DNA of 64,000 nucleotides from an uncultured Polaribacter sp. (GTDB lineage Bacteria; Bacteroidota; Bacteroidia; Flavobacteriales; Flavobacteriaceae): NCBI RefSeq assembly GCF_947501385.1, contig NZ_CANMVP010000010.1:90406-154405 (forward strand), read 5' to 3'. The notes beneath the pieces were generated by a model that was not told the origin of the DNA, searched no databases, and was given only the letters and a program-made list of their open reading frames with translations. Position 1 is the stretch's first letter. Each line of letters begins with the position of its first letter. The translations under genes were made by a program, and so were the position numbers. This document shows, in pieces, positions 9,925 to 19,452 of this stretch.

Positions 9925-11622
9925 ATGAAAGCAAAATTTAAAATAAGTTTGTTGCTCTTTACCTTTATAATGAGTATATCGTGTGAAGACTATCTTGAAG
10001 AAGAACCACCAATATTTGTCTCAGCTAGTAATTTTTGGCAAACGGCTAGTGATGCAAGAACAGGTGTAGATGGTGTTTACGAGAAAGTAAATGCCATGTA
10101 TGAGCGATGGATGGGAACTGTAGATGCATACACAGATGATATAGTATCTAGAACTGCTGGGAATTCTTTTACAAACCCTATTGGTCTTCACCAAGTAAGC
10201 CCATCTGATAGACTTTTCGAGCAAGTTAATTCTGTAGAATTATATACTGGTCCGTGGACAGGTATTACAAGAGCTAATACTGTATTACAATTTGTTCCTA
10301 ATATAGATATGGACGAAACCGAAAAAAATATAATTCTAGGTGAAGCCAGAGCATTAAGAGCATTCTATTACTATAAATTGGTAAAACTATGGGGTGATGC
10401 ACCCATCATTACTGAGGCAATTACTACTCAAGAAGATTTTAATAAGCAAAGAGCAAGTGTTGATATTATTTATGACGAAATTATAATACCAGACCTTTTG
10501 TTTGCAGAAGAAAATTGTAGAGATGGCTTACATACCGATGGTCATATTACTAAATGGACTGCAAAAGTTATTTTAGCAGAAGTTTATATGATGCGTGCAG
10601 GTTGGAGAAGAACCTCCCAAGGTGAATTTGTTCAAGGAGACCCTATAAACTGGGCGTTAGCAAGAGATAAGGCTAAAGATATTATAGACAACTCTCCACA
10701 TTCACTAAATACAGAAGAACTAGTTGAAGGTACAAGTGTAATTCCTGCATTTGGAAGAGCATGGGATTATAGATCTCCATTTACTGCAGAATCTATGTTC
10801 GAGATATCTTATATAAAAGTTGCAGGCTTAGGAAGTTGGTATAGTCGTGAATCTAACTCAGCAAGAAATGGTGTTGGTTATTGGGGAACTCAAGCGAATA
10901 GACCTTTATTAGAGTCTGATAGTATTGACCTAACCGTTGCACAAATGGCTTTTACTCCTCCTGGTCCTAGACTGAATCTTTCAGGTGCTTATTTAGTTAC
11001 CCCCGATCTTTGGGATGCTTTTGAAGAGGGTGACCTAAGACGTGATTTTAGTTTAATGACAAGATATGAGGATGTTATTAGTGAATTTGCACCAAGAACA
11101 ATACTATGCCGACCAACATTTAGAAAATTAATCGATATTGAATATTATCTTGGAGGAGCTGAAACGAATTTCCAATTTACTACTGCGAATCTTATATTGT
11201 ACAGATACGCAGATGCTTTATTAATTTATGCAGAAGCACAAAACGAAGCTGATGGGGGACCAAACGCAGAAGCTTATGCAGCACTTAATGAAATTAGAAC
11301 TAGGGCTGGTTTATTACCTTTAGATGGTTTATCTCAAGACGATTTTAGAAAAGCTGTTTGGCAAGAAAGACGCGTAGAATTAAATGCAGAATTTAAACGT
11401 AAATTCGACCTTATGAGAACGAATAGGTTAGTTCAAGAAACAACTGACATTAATCTTAATTGGGATGTAGAACAAGGTTCTTTAACACCCTGGGTAAATG
11501 CTTTTGCACAATATCTTAATAATAGAACTCCATACCCAGATCATGAATGGTTGTGGCCAATACCACAAACAGAAATGGAATTAAATGCTGAAAACGATTG
11601 GTATCAAAATGAAGGTTACTAG
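9925..11622 (+). CDS. susD: SusD/RagB-like surface glycan-binding lipoprotein
   Basis: A 565-residue protein. A lipoprotein signal with lipid-accepting Cys20 in SISCEDYL places it on the outer-membrane surface. SusD landmarks are present: ILGEARALRAFYYYKLVKLWG (about 135-155), LILYRYADALLIYAEAQNEA and the ALNEIRTRAGL helix repeats near 420-460, QERRVELNAEFKRKFDLMR, and the C-terminal WLWPIPQTEMELN. It forms the lid of the neighbouring SusC transporter. A hairpin follows at 11729, so SusC and SusD are probably their own transcript. Confidence 0.96.
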   Translation: MKAKFKISLLLFTFIMSISCEDYLEEEPPIFVSASNFWQTASDARTGVDGVYEKVNAMYERWMGTVDAYTDDIVSRTAGNSFTNPIGLHQVSPSDRLFEQVNSVELYTGPWTGITRANTVLQFVPNIDMDETEKNIILGEARALRAFYYYKLVKLWGDAPIITEAITTQEDFNKQRASVDIIYDEIIIPDLLFAEENCRDGLHTDGHITKWTAKVILAEVYMMRAGWRRTSQGEFVQGDPINWALARDKAKDIIDNSPHSLNTEELVEGTSVIPAFGRAWDYRSPFTAESMFEISYIKVAGLGSWYSRESNSARNGVGYWGTQANRPLLESDSIDLTVAQMAFTPPGPRLNLSGAYLVTPDLWDAFEEGDLRRDFSLMTRYEDVISEFAPRTILCRPTFRKLIDIEYYLGGAETNFQFTTANLILYRYADALLIYAEAQNEADGGPNAEAYAALNEIRTRAGLLPLDGLSQDDFRKAVWQERRVELNAEFKRKFDLMRTNRLVQETTDINLNWDVEQGSLTPWVNAFAQYLNNRTPYPDHEWLWPIPQTEMELNAENDWYQNEGY

Positions 11623-11728
11623 TAATACAACTGCTGTTGCTAAATAACACTGAAATAAAAAATAAAAAAGTGTTTTAGGAACAATATACTCATTGTAACT
11701 TTTACCTTTTAGAGTTTATAAAATAAAG

Positions 11729-11770
11729 GAAAGGCTTATAGACATATAATTTCTATGAGCCTTTATAATA
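11729..11770 (+). terminator. Terminator hairpin after SusC/SusD
   Basis: AAAGGCTTATAG and CTATGAGCCTTT form a stem with one G-T pair around an AT loop, downstream of the SusD stop. No strong U-tract beyond TATAATATTT follows, so termination may be partial. Confidence 0.6.
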
Positions 11771-11820
11771 TTTGAAAATAGAAACTAAGTTAAAATTTAT
11801 TAAATACTAAAACAATATAT

Positions 11821-13614
11821 ATGACTAATTCACATAAACGTCTTACCCTTATAATGTTGTCACTTGCTTTAACGGTTAGTGTTTTGGCACAAGACAAAAA
11901 AGAATCCATGGATAAGATGTGGGGAAGCAATGACGTTTCAATAGATGCTTTAAAAAAAGGAAAAGGTAAACTTTTTGACGAAGGCAATTTTGGAATGTTT
12001 ATTCACTGGGGGCTCTATTCAAAACTAGCGGGTCAATGGAAAGATAAAACCTATTATGGTATTGGTGAATGGATTATGAACCCAAGAGTAGCTGGTATTC
12101 CTCCTAAAGAGTATAAGCAAGTTGCCAAAGAATTTAATCCGGTAAATTTTGATGCTAAAAAAATAGCAAAATTAGCAAAAGATGCGGGTATGAAATACAT
12201 AATTATCACCAGTAAGCATCACGATGGTTTTGCTATGTTTGACTCTGAAGCCAGTGATTTTAACATTGTGGATGCTACACCTTTTGCAAGAGATCCCATG
12301 CATGAATTGTCAGACGCATGTCATGAATTAGGGTTGGGCTTTGGTTTCTATTATTCGCATAATCAAGACTGGACAGCTCCTGGCGGGAACGGTGGCCCTA
12401 AAGTTGACGCTAAAGGAAAAGATGCTTCATTTAAAGAATATTTTTATACCAAGTGCAAACCTCAGGTTCGAGAAATCTGTACCAACTATGGGCAAATTGA
12501 TTTTGTTTGGTTTGATACTCCTGGCAATATGAAAAAAGAGTATGTTGTTGAGTTGGTTGAGTTGGTTAATGAATTACAACCCAATGCCATGATGTGTAGT
12601 AGAGTTGGCCATGGTTTAGGAGATTATTCCAGTAATGGCGATATGGAAGTACCAACAAAAAATATTGAAGGGTTATGGGAAACTTGTGATACCAATAACG
12701 ATTCTTGGTCTTATGCATGGTACGATAATAATTTTAAAAACCCTAAAGAAATATTAAACAGGCTTGTTTCAACAGTTGCCAGAGGTGGTTCTTATTTATT
12801 TAACGTAGGTCCAACAGGCAAAGGTGAAATCCCTGAAATAGGAGCTCAATTTTTGGAAGAAGCTGGAGAATGGATACAACAATATCCGCAGGTGGTATAT
12901 GGAGCGGGTTCTTCCCCATGGGGATATGCGTTACCATGGGGTGACGTAACAACCAAAGGAAATTCTTTATTTCTCTCTGTATTTGATTGGCCTTCTGATG
13001 GCAAATTGTATTTACCTGGCTTAGAAAGTGAGATAGAAACTGCTACTATCCTAAATAAGGATTTAAACAATGCTATAACTTTTACCAAAGAATCAGACTG
13101 GGTAGTATTTAACCTTCCTTACAAAAAACCTGAACAGCCTGCAACAGTGATTGAACTAAAAATGAAAAATAAAGCGAAAGAAACCATCGTTAAAAAAGGA
13201 CTTGGTGTCTACCCGAACATTAACATTACACTTTTAGCAGAATTGGGAGATGTTACGAATGCCAAACACAAAAAAATACGCTGGATGGAAAAATTTGGCG
13301 AATGGAAACACGCGCTTCAAGTTAGTAACTGGGAAGAAAACGGTACCCTAAGTTGGGATGTAAATGTTCAAGAAGCTGGGTATTATTATGTAGATCTTTG
13401 TTATAAAGGAGATGGCAGGTTGGTATGGAAAATATCAACAGATGAAGACGTAAACGTTCAAAATCAACAAGCAGCTACTGAAAAATACGTGAATTATAAT
13501 ATGGGAATACTTGAATTTAAAAAACCTGGGAAACATACCATCTCTGTATCATTGGTTGATGGTAATAAAAAAACCTCAAGTTTAAAATCAATGCTATTAA
13601 AACCTGTTATGTAA
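11821..13614 (+). CDS. GH29 alpha-L-fucosidase
   Basis: A 597-residue exported enzyme; signal peptide residues 1-23 (ends VLAQ). GH29 signatures: FGMFIHWGLYS (~57-67), KHHDGFAMFDS with HH at 133-134, and the nucleophile segment DFVWFDTPG with Asp232. The last ~150 residues form a beta-sandwich accessory region. GH29 enzymes remove terminal alpha-L-fucose with retention of configuration. It follows the SusD gene after a terminator-like hairpin and precedes a TIM-barrel gene by 50 bases. The domain order matches the GH29 at 62094-63902, a divergent paralog. Linkage specificity and tolerance of sulfate are not readable from sequence. Confidence 0.95.
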   Translation: MTNSHKRLTLIMLSLALTVSVLAQDKKESMDKMWGSNDVSIDALKKGKGKLFDEGNFGMFIHWGLYSKLAGQWKDKTYYGIGEWIMNPRVAGIPPKEYKQVAKEFNPVNFDAKKIAKLAKDAGMKYIIITSKHHDGFAMFDSEASDFNIVDATPFARDPMHELSDACHELGLGFGFYYSHNQDWTAPGGNGGPKVDAKGKDASFKEYFYTKCKPQVREICTNYGQIDFVWFDTPGNMKKEYVVELVELVNELQPNAMMCSRVGHGLGDYSSNGDMEVPTKNIEGLWETCDTNNDSWSYAWYDNNFKNPKEILNRLVSTVARGGSYLFNVGPTGKGEIPEIGAQFLEEAGEWIQQYPQVVYGAGSSPWGYALPWGDVTTKGNSLFLSVFDWPSDGKLYLPGLESEIETATILNKDLNNAITFTKESDWVVFNLPYKKPEQPATVIELKMKNKAKETIVKKGLGVYPNINITLLAELGDVTNAKHKKIRWMEKFGEWKHALQVSNWEENGTLSWDVNVQEAGYYYVDLCYKGDGRLVWKISTDEDVNVQNQQAATEKYVNYNMGILEFKKPGKHTISVSLVDGNKKTSSLKSMLLKPVM

Positions 13615-13629
13615 TTGAACTATAAAATT

Positions 13630-13650
13630 CCTCGAAGCACTACTTCGGGG
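13630..13650 (+). terminator. Short GC-rich hairpin between GH29 and the next gene
   Basis: CCTCGAAG and CTTCGGGG pair across a five-base loop. No T-run follows, and the next gene begins 15 bases later, so it may stabilise an mRNA end rather than terminate. Confidence 0.4.
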
Positions 13651-13664
13651 ATTATTTATTCATC

Positions 13665-14807
13665 ATGAAAAAAATTTATTCCAAAATTTTTATTACTATT
13701 TTAATTTTAGTTATCTGCCATCAATCAATTGCACAAACAGACAAAAAATACCCAAAATTTAGTTGGACTAAGGTTCCTATAGCATTTCATTTTGGAAAAA
13801 AAGGAGCATTGACCAATGATGAAGCAAAATTTATTGCCTCCCATTCAAACTTTATTGTTTTAGAAAAAGGACATGGTCTTCCAACATATAAAAACACCGA
13901 AACTGGTATTAAGCACGATGCAAAAAAACTTAAAAAGTTAAGTCCCAATATAAAAGTTATTTTCTATTGGAATGCTTTTTTAGATTATCCAATGTACAAA
14001 GCTCATAATGTTTACAATAACCATCCAGAATGGTGGTTAAGAAAGAAAGATGGTGAACTGGATTTTAAAAATAAGCATATTAAACGGTACGATCTTTCTA
14101 ATTCAGAACTTCGTAAATGGTGGGTAGAAACAGCAAAAAAAGAAATTGTAAATGGTGCTACAGATGGCGTTTTTATGGACGCTTTTATTCAGGTAGCCAG
14201 TAAAGCCAATACCGAGCTTTGGGGTCAAGAAAAATATAATGCTATTCAACAAGGCTTAAAAGATTTAATTAAAGAAACAAGAAAGGCATTGGGAGATGAT
14301 AAATTAATAGTTTATAATGGAATTCGCTCCACACCGAACACTAATACCGGAAATAATTTCCCTGAACATACAGATGCCGTAATGATTGAGCATTTTGGCA
14401 TCATCAAAAGCAACTCCAAGGAAAGTATGCTCAAAGACATACAGGAAATGGAAAAAGCTGGAAAAATGGGCAAAATAGTAGTATTTAAGGGCTGGCCAGG
14501 ATATACGTGGATAGACAAAGACTTTATGGCGAAACCTTTAAAAGAAAAGCAAAAAATTTCTAAAAAGAACATCACCTTTCCTCTAGCTTCTTTTTTAGCC
14601 GGAGCTCAAGAAAATTCATATTTTATATACAATTGGGGGTATCGTTTTATACATGGTGCTATAGATTGGTATCCTGAATTTGATAAGCCTTTAGGGAAAC
14701 CCTTGCATGAGATGAAAATTAGCGGTTGGGAATTGACACGAGATTTTGAACATGCGGCTATCTGGGTAAACTTAGAAACAAAAAAAGCTAAAATACATTG
14801 GAAATAA
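13665..14807 (+). CDS. TIM-barrel glycoside-hydrolase-like protein (GHL15-like), intact
   Basis: A 380-residue exported protein; signal peptide residues 1-24 (ends IAQ). It has KFSWTKVPIAF at the N-terminus, an alternating beta/alpha pattern, and two acidic positions placed like catalytic residues: DGVFMDAF (Asp172) and AVMIEHFG (Glu242). The C-terminal TRDFEHAAIWVN...KIHWK is shared with the paralogs at 3211-4394 and 38501-39712. The pattern resembles hypothetical glycoside hydrolase family 15; I recall no characterised member and the substrate is unknown. Linkage to GH29 and SusC/D suggests a role in the same glycan pathway. Confidence 0.75.
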   Translation: MKKIYSKIFITILILVICHQSIAQTDKKYPKFSWTKVPIAFHFGKKGALTNDEAKFIASHSNFIVLEKGHGLPTYKNTETGIKHDAKKLKKLSPNIKVIFYWNAFLDYPMYKAHNVYNNHPEWWLRKKDGELDFKNKHIKRYDLSNSELRKWWVETAKKEIVNGATDGVFMDAFIQVASKANTELWGQEKYNAIQQGLKDLIKETRKALGDDKLIVYNGIRSTPNTNTGNNFPEHTDAVMIEHFGIIKSNSKESMLKDIQEMEKAGKMGKIVVFKGWPGYTWIDKDFMAKPLKEKQKISKKNITFPLASFLAGAQENSYFIYNWGYRFIHGAIDWYPEFDKPLGKPLHEMKISGWELTRDFEHAAIWVNLETKKAKIHWK

Positions 14808-14952
14808 ATAACAGCATTGCAATAGTATTATTAGTAAGTTTGATTTGATTTTATTGTTGCATATAAATCAGTTAAAAAAAAGCTGTATTACAAAAACGAG
14901 TAAATAGTATCTCTCGGAAAGTGATAAAGTTTATTATACAATAAAAGATGTC

Positions 14953-15915
14953 CTAATCTTCAATAGGTAATCTCAAAACTGTACTTTTACTATTAGGGAA
15001 ATCAGCTTCCACATAATTATCAACTTCATTTCCACTTAACCATTGTAAAGCTCTCACCATTGTTTGTTGAAATGCAGCACAACGCATACTTGGTGGCCAT
15101 TCTTGGTTTTTCCAAAGATGCCCGTAAACTGAACTATACACTTTACCTTTACCAAATTTCACCGTCCATTCTGTAGGGAAATTCAATCCTGTTTTTTCAT
15201 CTTTGCCATATGATAACACCTCTAGATTTTTGGTGGTTCCTCTGGTGTAACGGTATACTTCCACATCGGCCGCTCTCCATTGTTTTGGAATTCCTTCATG
15301 AATGGGATGGTTGCCTATTTGGGTTATTAGCGCATTTCTACGCGGTCCGTGCCCTGTATTTTCACCTTCTCCTTTTGAAATAATACCCAACTCTTCTGTA
15401 TTAGTAATAGTTACTGCTACCCCAAACTCTTTATCTCTCCATCCCAAAGCAATCATTTTATTGTAAGCATCCCAATTTTTAAAAGCATTGGTTGCACCGT
15501 GATAGATGTAAACTCCGCCACCTTTATTCACATACTTTTCAAAAGATTGTTTTACGTGATTTGGCCACTGCAGACGATCTTCTTTATATACATTATTACA
15601 GGTCTGTATAAGAACTGAATATCCATTAAAATCAGGATTCCAATGTTCCCATTCCGTTTTATTTTCTTTTTGATTTGGACATGTACTCACCGAAACAGTA
15701 AATTTTCCTGTGGATTCCAGTATTTTTTGTAGGTATTTGGTGTTTGTAACCCAGTTATGATTGCTAAAACCATCAATAATTAATACAGATATTTTTTCTG
15801 AGATAGTTGTATCAAGATGAGTTGACTCTTTTACTACTTGAGACGTTATAATTATGATATGGCAAAACAACATCACAACAGTAATTATAAAACTCTTAAA
15901 AGAACAACTATTCAT
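14953..15915 (-). CDS. ThuA-like protein (class-I-glutamine-amidotransferase fold), larger
   Basis: A 320-residue protein with an N-terminal membrane/signal segment (~10-27). VLIIDGFSNHNWVTNTKYLQ and the segments GYSVLIQTCNN, GGGVYIYHGATNAF and GKGKVYSSVYGHLW follow the trehalose-utilisation (ThuA) fold. ThuA-like proteins are often found with oxidative sugar catabolism; a precise reaction is not established. The stop of the preceding ThuA-like gene is 5 bases upstream of this start, so the two are tightly coupled. It is the last gene of the minus operon that begins with the sulfatase at 22942. Confidence 0.8.
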   Translation of the reverse strand: MNSCSFKSFIITVVMLFCHIIIITSQVVKESTHLDTTISEKISVLIIDGFSNHNWVTNTKYLQKILESTGKFTVSVSTCPNQKENKTEWEHWNPDFNGYSVLIQTCNNVYKEDRLQWPNHVKQSFEKYVNKGGGVYIYHGATNAFKNWDAYNKMIALGWRDKEFGVAVTITNTEELGIISKGEGENTGHGPRRNALITQIGNHPIHEGIPKQWRAADVEVYRYTRGTTKNLEVLSYGKDEKTGLNFPTEWTVKFGKGKVYSSVYGHLWKNQEWPPSMRCAAFQQTMVRALQWLSGNEVDNYVEADFPNSKSTVLRLPIED

Positions 15916-15920
15916 AGGTT

Positions 15921-16667
15921 TTATTGTTTAGTATCTTCTACCAACCAAATTAAAGCATTTAATACTAATTGCTGGAAATAACGATTGGTTGCTGCCTCTA
16001 CACCATGACCTAATGAAGTATAAAACACTTTCCCTTTTCCATAGTTTCTCGTCCAAGCTATGGGTGTTTTTTGACCTTTATCTTCGGCTTCAATGAGTAC
16101 TGTAGAGCCTTCGGCTTCTTTACTATAAAAATACATTTCATCATAAATTTCAAAGTCTCCAATATTTTTAGTTATTGGGTGATCTTGTTTTTTTATTACT
16201 ACTGGAAATGTATGAATTGTAGGATGTGTTTTAAAAACCGCTCCAATAATCTCAGTATACATTGGCAAATGTTCCTTGTCTTTCTTTAACGCAGCTGTAG
16301 CGGAATGAAGCCCTAAAAGTGGTTTGCCTTGCTCAACTGCTTTCTTAAACCCTTCCATCTGTTTATCAGAAAAATGGGTTGGCATACCATTCATTATGAT
16401 AACATCATAGGCGTCCAATGGTCTAGTAAATACATCAAAATCTTCTGAATATGTAATATGATATTCATGTCTTATTTCTAAAAATCTTCTAAGTACTGAT
16501 GCTACTCTCAAATGGTCATGCCAATTACCACCAGCCATATATAGGATATGAACTTTCCCCTCGGGGTTTCTAACTTTATAATCATAATATCGATTTTGAG
16601 CCTGAAAACACATAGTCATCATAAATATGATTCCAAAAACGATACTGTTTCTTTTAAAATGTCTCAT
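15921..16667 (-). CDS. ThuA-like protein, smaller
   Basis: A 248-residue protein with a signal peptide (residues 1-23, ends FQAQ). VHILYMAGGNWHDH, DVIIMNGMPTHF, GKPLLGLHSATAAL and KGKVFYTSLGHG mark the ThuA fold. Its start ATG abuts the stop of the DUF1080 gene with no spacer, and the second ThuA-like gene follows after 5 bases. Translational coupling suggests that the three products act together. The fold is clear; the reaction is not. Confidence 0.82.
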   Translation of the reverse strand: MRHFKRNSIVFGIIFMMTMCFQAQNRYYDYKVRNPEGKVHILYMAGGNWHDHLRVASVLRRFLEIRHEYHITYSEDFDVFTRPLDAYDVIIMNGMPTHFSDKQMEGFKKAVEQGKPLLGLHSATAALKKDKEHLPMYTEIIGAVFKTHPTIHTFPVVIKKQDHPITKNIGDFEIYDEMYFYSKEAEGSTVLIEAEDKGQKTPIAWTRNYGKGKVFYTSLGHGVEAATNRYFQQLVLNALIWLVEDTKQ

Positions 16668-17840
16668 TTAGTTTAACTTTTTTAGTTGAATATCTTTAAA
16701 CCTTATTTTTAATTCGTTTTTAGCATGCACTTGCAATGCAATTTTACCAGACATCCCTACATGTTGTTCTTGGTGAATAGCATCATCCAATATCCCAGCT
16801 CCATCAAAATCAGTAACTAAAACACCATTTAAAAAAGATTGTATGATAGTGCCTCTGCAAATAATATGAAGTTCGTTCCAAGAAGGATTATCATCTGCAT
16901 AATAAAAAGATGAATTATTATTTGCCGCTTCTGGTTTTAGTGCTGGACTAGGCATACTGGGATATATCCACCTATTATAACCATCGGTTTCATCATAAAG
17001 TAAGGCCGTACGAAATGGTGCTGGTGGGTGAATATCAAATTGGGGGCCATCTATATCGCCTCCTTCATAAAACCTGCTTCGCACTTGCAATCCACTATTT
17101 CCAGGACTATCCCTATAGGCTTGAAATTTAAGTTTCAGTTCAAAATCATTCAATTCTTCCTCATAAAATAACCATACAGCACCATGGTTTTTGTCGCCCA
17201 TAGTATTGCATAAAATACTTTCATTATCTACAGTCCAATAGTTTTTTTCCAAATCTGAAGGATTTCCATAAACTTTCCAACCATCTAAAGTTTCACCATC
17301 AAATATTGAGATAAAATCAGATTGTTTTAATTCTTTAACTTCAACATAATCTATCATGACACCAATACCTTCAGCCCCATAATAAGAGTTTTCAAAAGAA
17401 ATTGTAAGTTCTGTACTTGTAGCCTTAATAACATACCTATACTGCTGCCATATATTATGTATGGGCTCTAATTTTGCAATTAACTCATTTTCATTCACAG
17501 TAAAAGTAAAATTACTTTCGCGTTCTGGTACTTTTGGCCTTGCCTGTGTATAAAATGATACTTGATAATATGCACCTTTTTTAACTGGTACTGATTGAAA
17601 TAGTTTATAGCCTTTATTGTTTGCTAATTCCGCATAATAGTCTCCTTGAACGGGTTGTATATTTAATATCGTTTTACGATGCCTTTCTATGGAATCTCCC
17701 TTTGATTGCCAATAGGTATTGCCATCTTCAAAACTACTATTTTTTATAATGTTTTGAGAATAAACACTTGTACTTACTATACAAATAAGTAAAAGCAAAT
17801 GTTTTTGTCCTATTATTTCAAAAGTTTTTTTACGCATCAT
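16668..17840 (-). CDS. DUF1080 (3-keto-disaccharide hydrolase-type) protein with N-terminal sandwich domain
   Basis: A 390-residue exported protein; signal peptide residues 1-29 (ends VYSQ). Residues ~30-165 look like a carbohydrate-binding beta-sandwich (NSSFEDGNTYWQ, YYQVSFYTQARP, VMIDYVEVKEL). Residues ~178-390 are a DUF1080 domain (SIFDGETLDGWKVYG, ELKLKFQAYRDSPGNSGLQVRS, HIICRGTIIQSFLNGVLV, GKIALQVHAKNELKIRFKDIQLK). DUF1080 proteins are linked to 3-keto-glycoside hydrolysis and often occur with ThuA-like proteins and oxidoreductases. No matching dehydrogenase is encoded in the window. It follows a sulfatase by 37 bases. Confidence 0.85.
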   Translation of the reverse strand: MMRKKTFEIIGQKHLLLLICIVSTSVYSQNIIKNSSFEDGNTYWQSKGDSIERHRKTILNIQPVQGDYYAELANNKGYKLFQSVPVKKGAYYQVSFYTQARPKVPERESNFTFTVNENELIAKLEPIHNIWQQYRYVIKATSTELTISFENSYYGAEGIGVMIDYVEVKELKQSDFISIFDGETLDGWKVYGNPSDLEKNYWTVDNESILCNTMGDKNHGAVWLFYEEELNDFELKLKFQAYRDSPGNSGLQVRSRFYEGGDIDGPQFDIHPPAPFRTALLYDETDGYNRWIYPSMPSPALKPEAANNNSSFYYADDNPSWNELHIICRGTIIQSFLNGVLVTDFDGAGILDDAIHQEQHVGMSGKIALQVHAKNELKIRFKDIQLKKLN

Positions 17841-17877
17841 GTTTATTTATAAACGATACAAAATTTAAAAGCCACCA

Positions 17878-19350
17878 TTAACTCTGATTCCAAAGGCGGT
17901 ATGGGTCGTCGTGCTGTTGCATTTGTTCTAATAATAAAGCCTCCATCTCTGCAAGTTTATCTGCATATTTTGGATTATCTGCCAAATTAGTTTCCATTTC
18001 CCCTGATTTCTGATGTTCAGAAAGATATTCATTGGGGTTTTCGGCAAGATTAAACAATTGTGTTTCTCTTATTTTACCATCCATAACATCATACTTTATC
18101 AGTTTCCAATCTCCTTTTTTTACACTACGCATTCCTGGTTTTGTTCCTCCAGAATAAACACCGTACACAACATCTCTCACTATCTCTTTTTTACCATCTA
18201 ATAGGGGTTTTAAACTAGTTCCCTCAACAGTTTCAGGTGTTGGAATTCCTGCCAAATCACAAAGTGTAGGTAATATGTCTAATAGATAAGAATTCCCTTT
18301 TATTCGCTTTCCTCCTTTTATTCCTGGGCCTTTAATGATGAAGGGTACACGCCACGTATGCTCGTATAAGTTTTGTTTTCCCATTAATCCGTGTCTTCCT
18401 ATAGCCATCCCATGGTCTGAAGTGTATATAATGTATGTGTTATCCAATTCTCCCATCTCTTCAAGCTTTTGAAGCACTTTACCTATTTGAATGTCTATGT
18501 TTTCGGAACAGGCATATTCCCGTCCTAACTCATTACGAACGGTTTGCTCATCTCTATTTTTCCATACACCACTTACTCTTTCCTCATCCCTTAATTCTGG
18601 ATGGCCATGAAAAAATGGATGTTCAGAAAGATAATTGTCCTGTAATGGTGGTTGTTGGGAATTTACTGGAGGAAGGCTAGATTTGTTCCTATGGTTTGTA
18701 GCTCCGTATTTAGCGAGAAGCTCAGGTGTACCATTACGTACATCGTGAGGATGGGAAAAGCCGAAGTAAATTAAAAATGGGTCTTTCTCTTGAGCACTTT
18801 TACGTTTATCTAAATAACTCAACACTTTTTTTGAATGCCAGGCACTACCTGTTTCTTCTGTACCTCCTCGTTTTGTGGCATCATATACCTCTGTAAACTG
18901 CTCATTTGCGGCATCATACGAATTGCCCCTTTTACAGGTTCGCATAGTTTTATAGCCCGCTCTATTAAAAACAGCTCCCATCGTGTGCTTTTCTAGACTA
19001 TCTGGAGCGTTGGGATTTTTAAAGGCATTTCCGAAAGAAGGCAAATGCCAGAGTGTGCGTCCGCTCATAATCATATGGCGAGATGGTGTACAAACAGCAC
19101 CTGCCCAGGATCCCATATGGTAGGCGTTTTCTAAAACCAAACCATCTTGGGCCAACTTACTAATATTTGGTGTTTCTAAAATGGATTCTGGATCATATAC
19201 CTGTAAATCAAATGGTGACTGATCATCGACTAAAACAAATAAAAAATTTGGACGCTTTTCTTCTTTAGTTGATTTTACTACACTTTTGCAATTCCCAAGA
19301 ACTAGAAAAAAAACAAATACAACTACATACAATTTAAAATTCTTACTCAT
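17878..19350 (-). CDS. Class S1 sulfatase
   Basis: A 490-residue lipoprotein-type sulfatase; Cys21 in LGNCKSV is the likely lipid site. Metal-site VDDQSPFDLQ (~41-50), formylglycine motif C-T-P-S-R with Cys87, and SDHGMAIGRHGLMGKQ around residue 310 (metal/active-site His) support activity. It is divergent from the other sulfatases here, resembling iduronate-2-sulfatase/choline-sulfatase-type enzymes in the SDHG...KQNLYEH pattern. It is third in the minus operon starting at 22942. Confidence 0.93.
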   Translation of the reverse strand: MSKNFKLYVVVFVFFLVLGNCKSVVKSTKEEKRPNFLFVLVDDQSPFDLQVYDPESILETPNISKLAQDGLVLENAYHMGSWAGAVCTPSRHMIMSGRTLWHLPSFGNAFKNPNAPDSLEKHTMGAVFNRAGYKTMRTCKRGNSYDAANEQFTEVYDATKRGGTEETGSAWHSKKVLSYLDKRKSAQEKDPFLIYFGFSHPHDVRNGTPELLAKYGATNHRNKSSLPPVNSQQPPLQDNYLSEHPFFHGHPELRDEERVSGVWKNRDEQTVRNELGREYACSENIDIQIGKVLQKLEEMGELDNTYIIYTSDHGMAIGRHGLMGKQNLYEHTWRVPFIIKGPGIKGGKRIKGNSYLLDILPTLCDLAGIPTPETVEGTSLKPLLDGKKEIVRDVVYGVYSGGTKPGMRSVKKGDWKLIKYDVMDGKIRETQLFNLAENPNEYLSEHQKSGEMETNLADNPKYADKLAEMEALLLEQMQQHDDPYRLWNQS

Positions 19351-19452
19351 AATTCATATTTTTTATTAAAACTATTTTGAACTTATTTTTTGACGTACCC
19401 TTTTCAAATACTACATAGTAACTTTAAGACGTTCGATATTTTTTATTTACTT

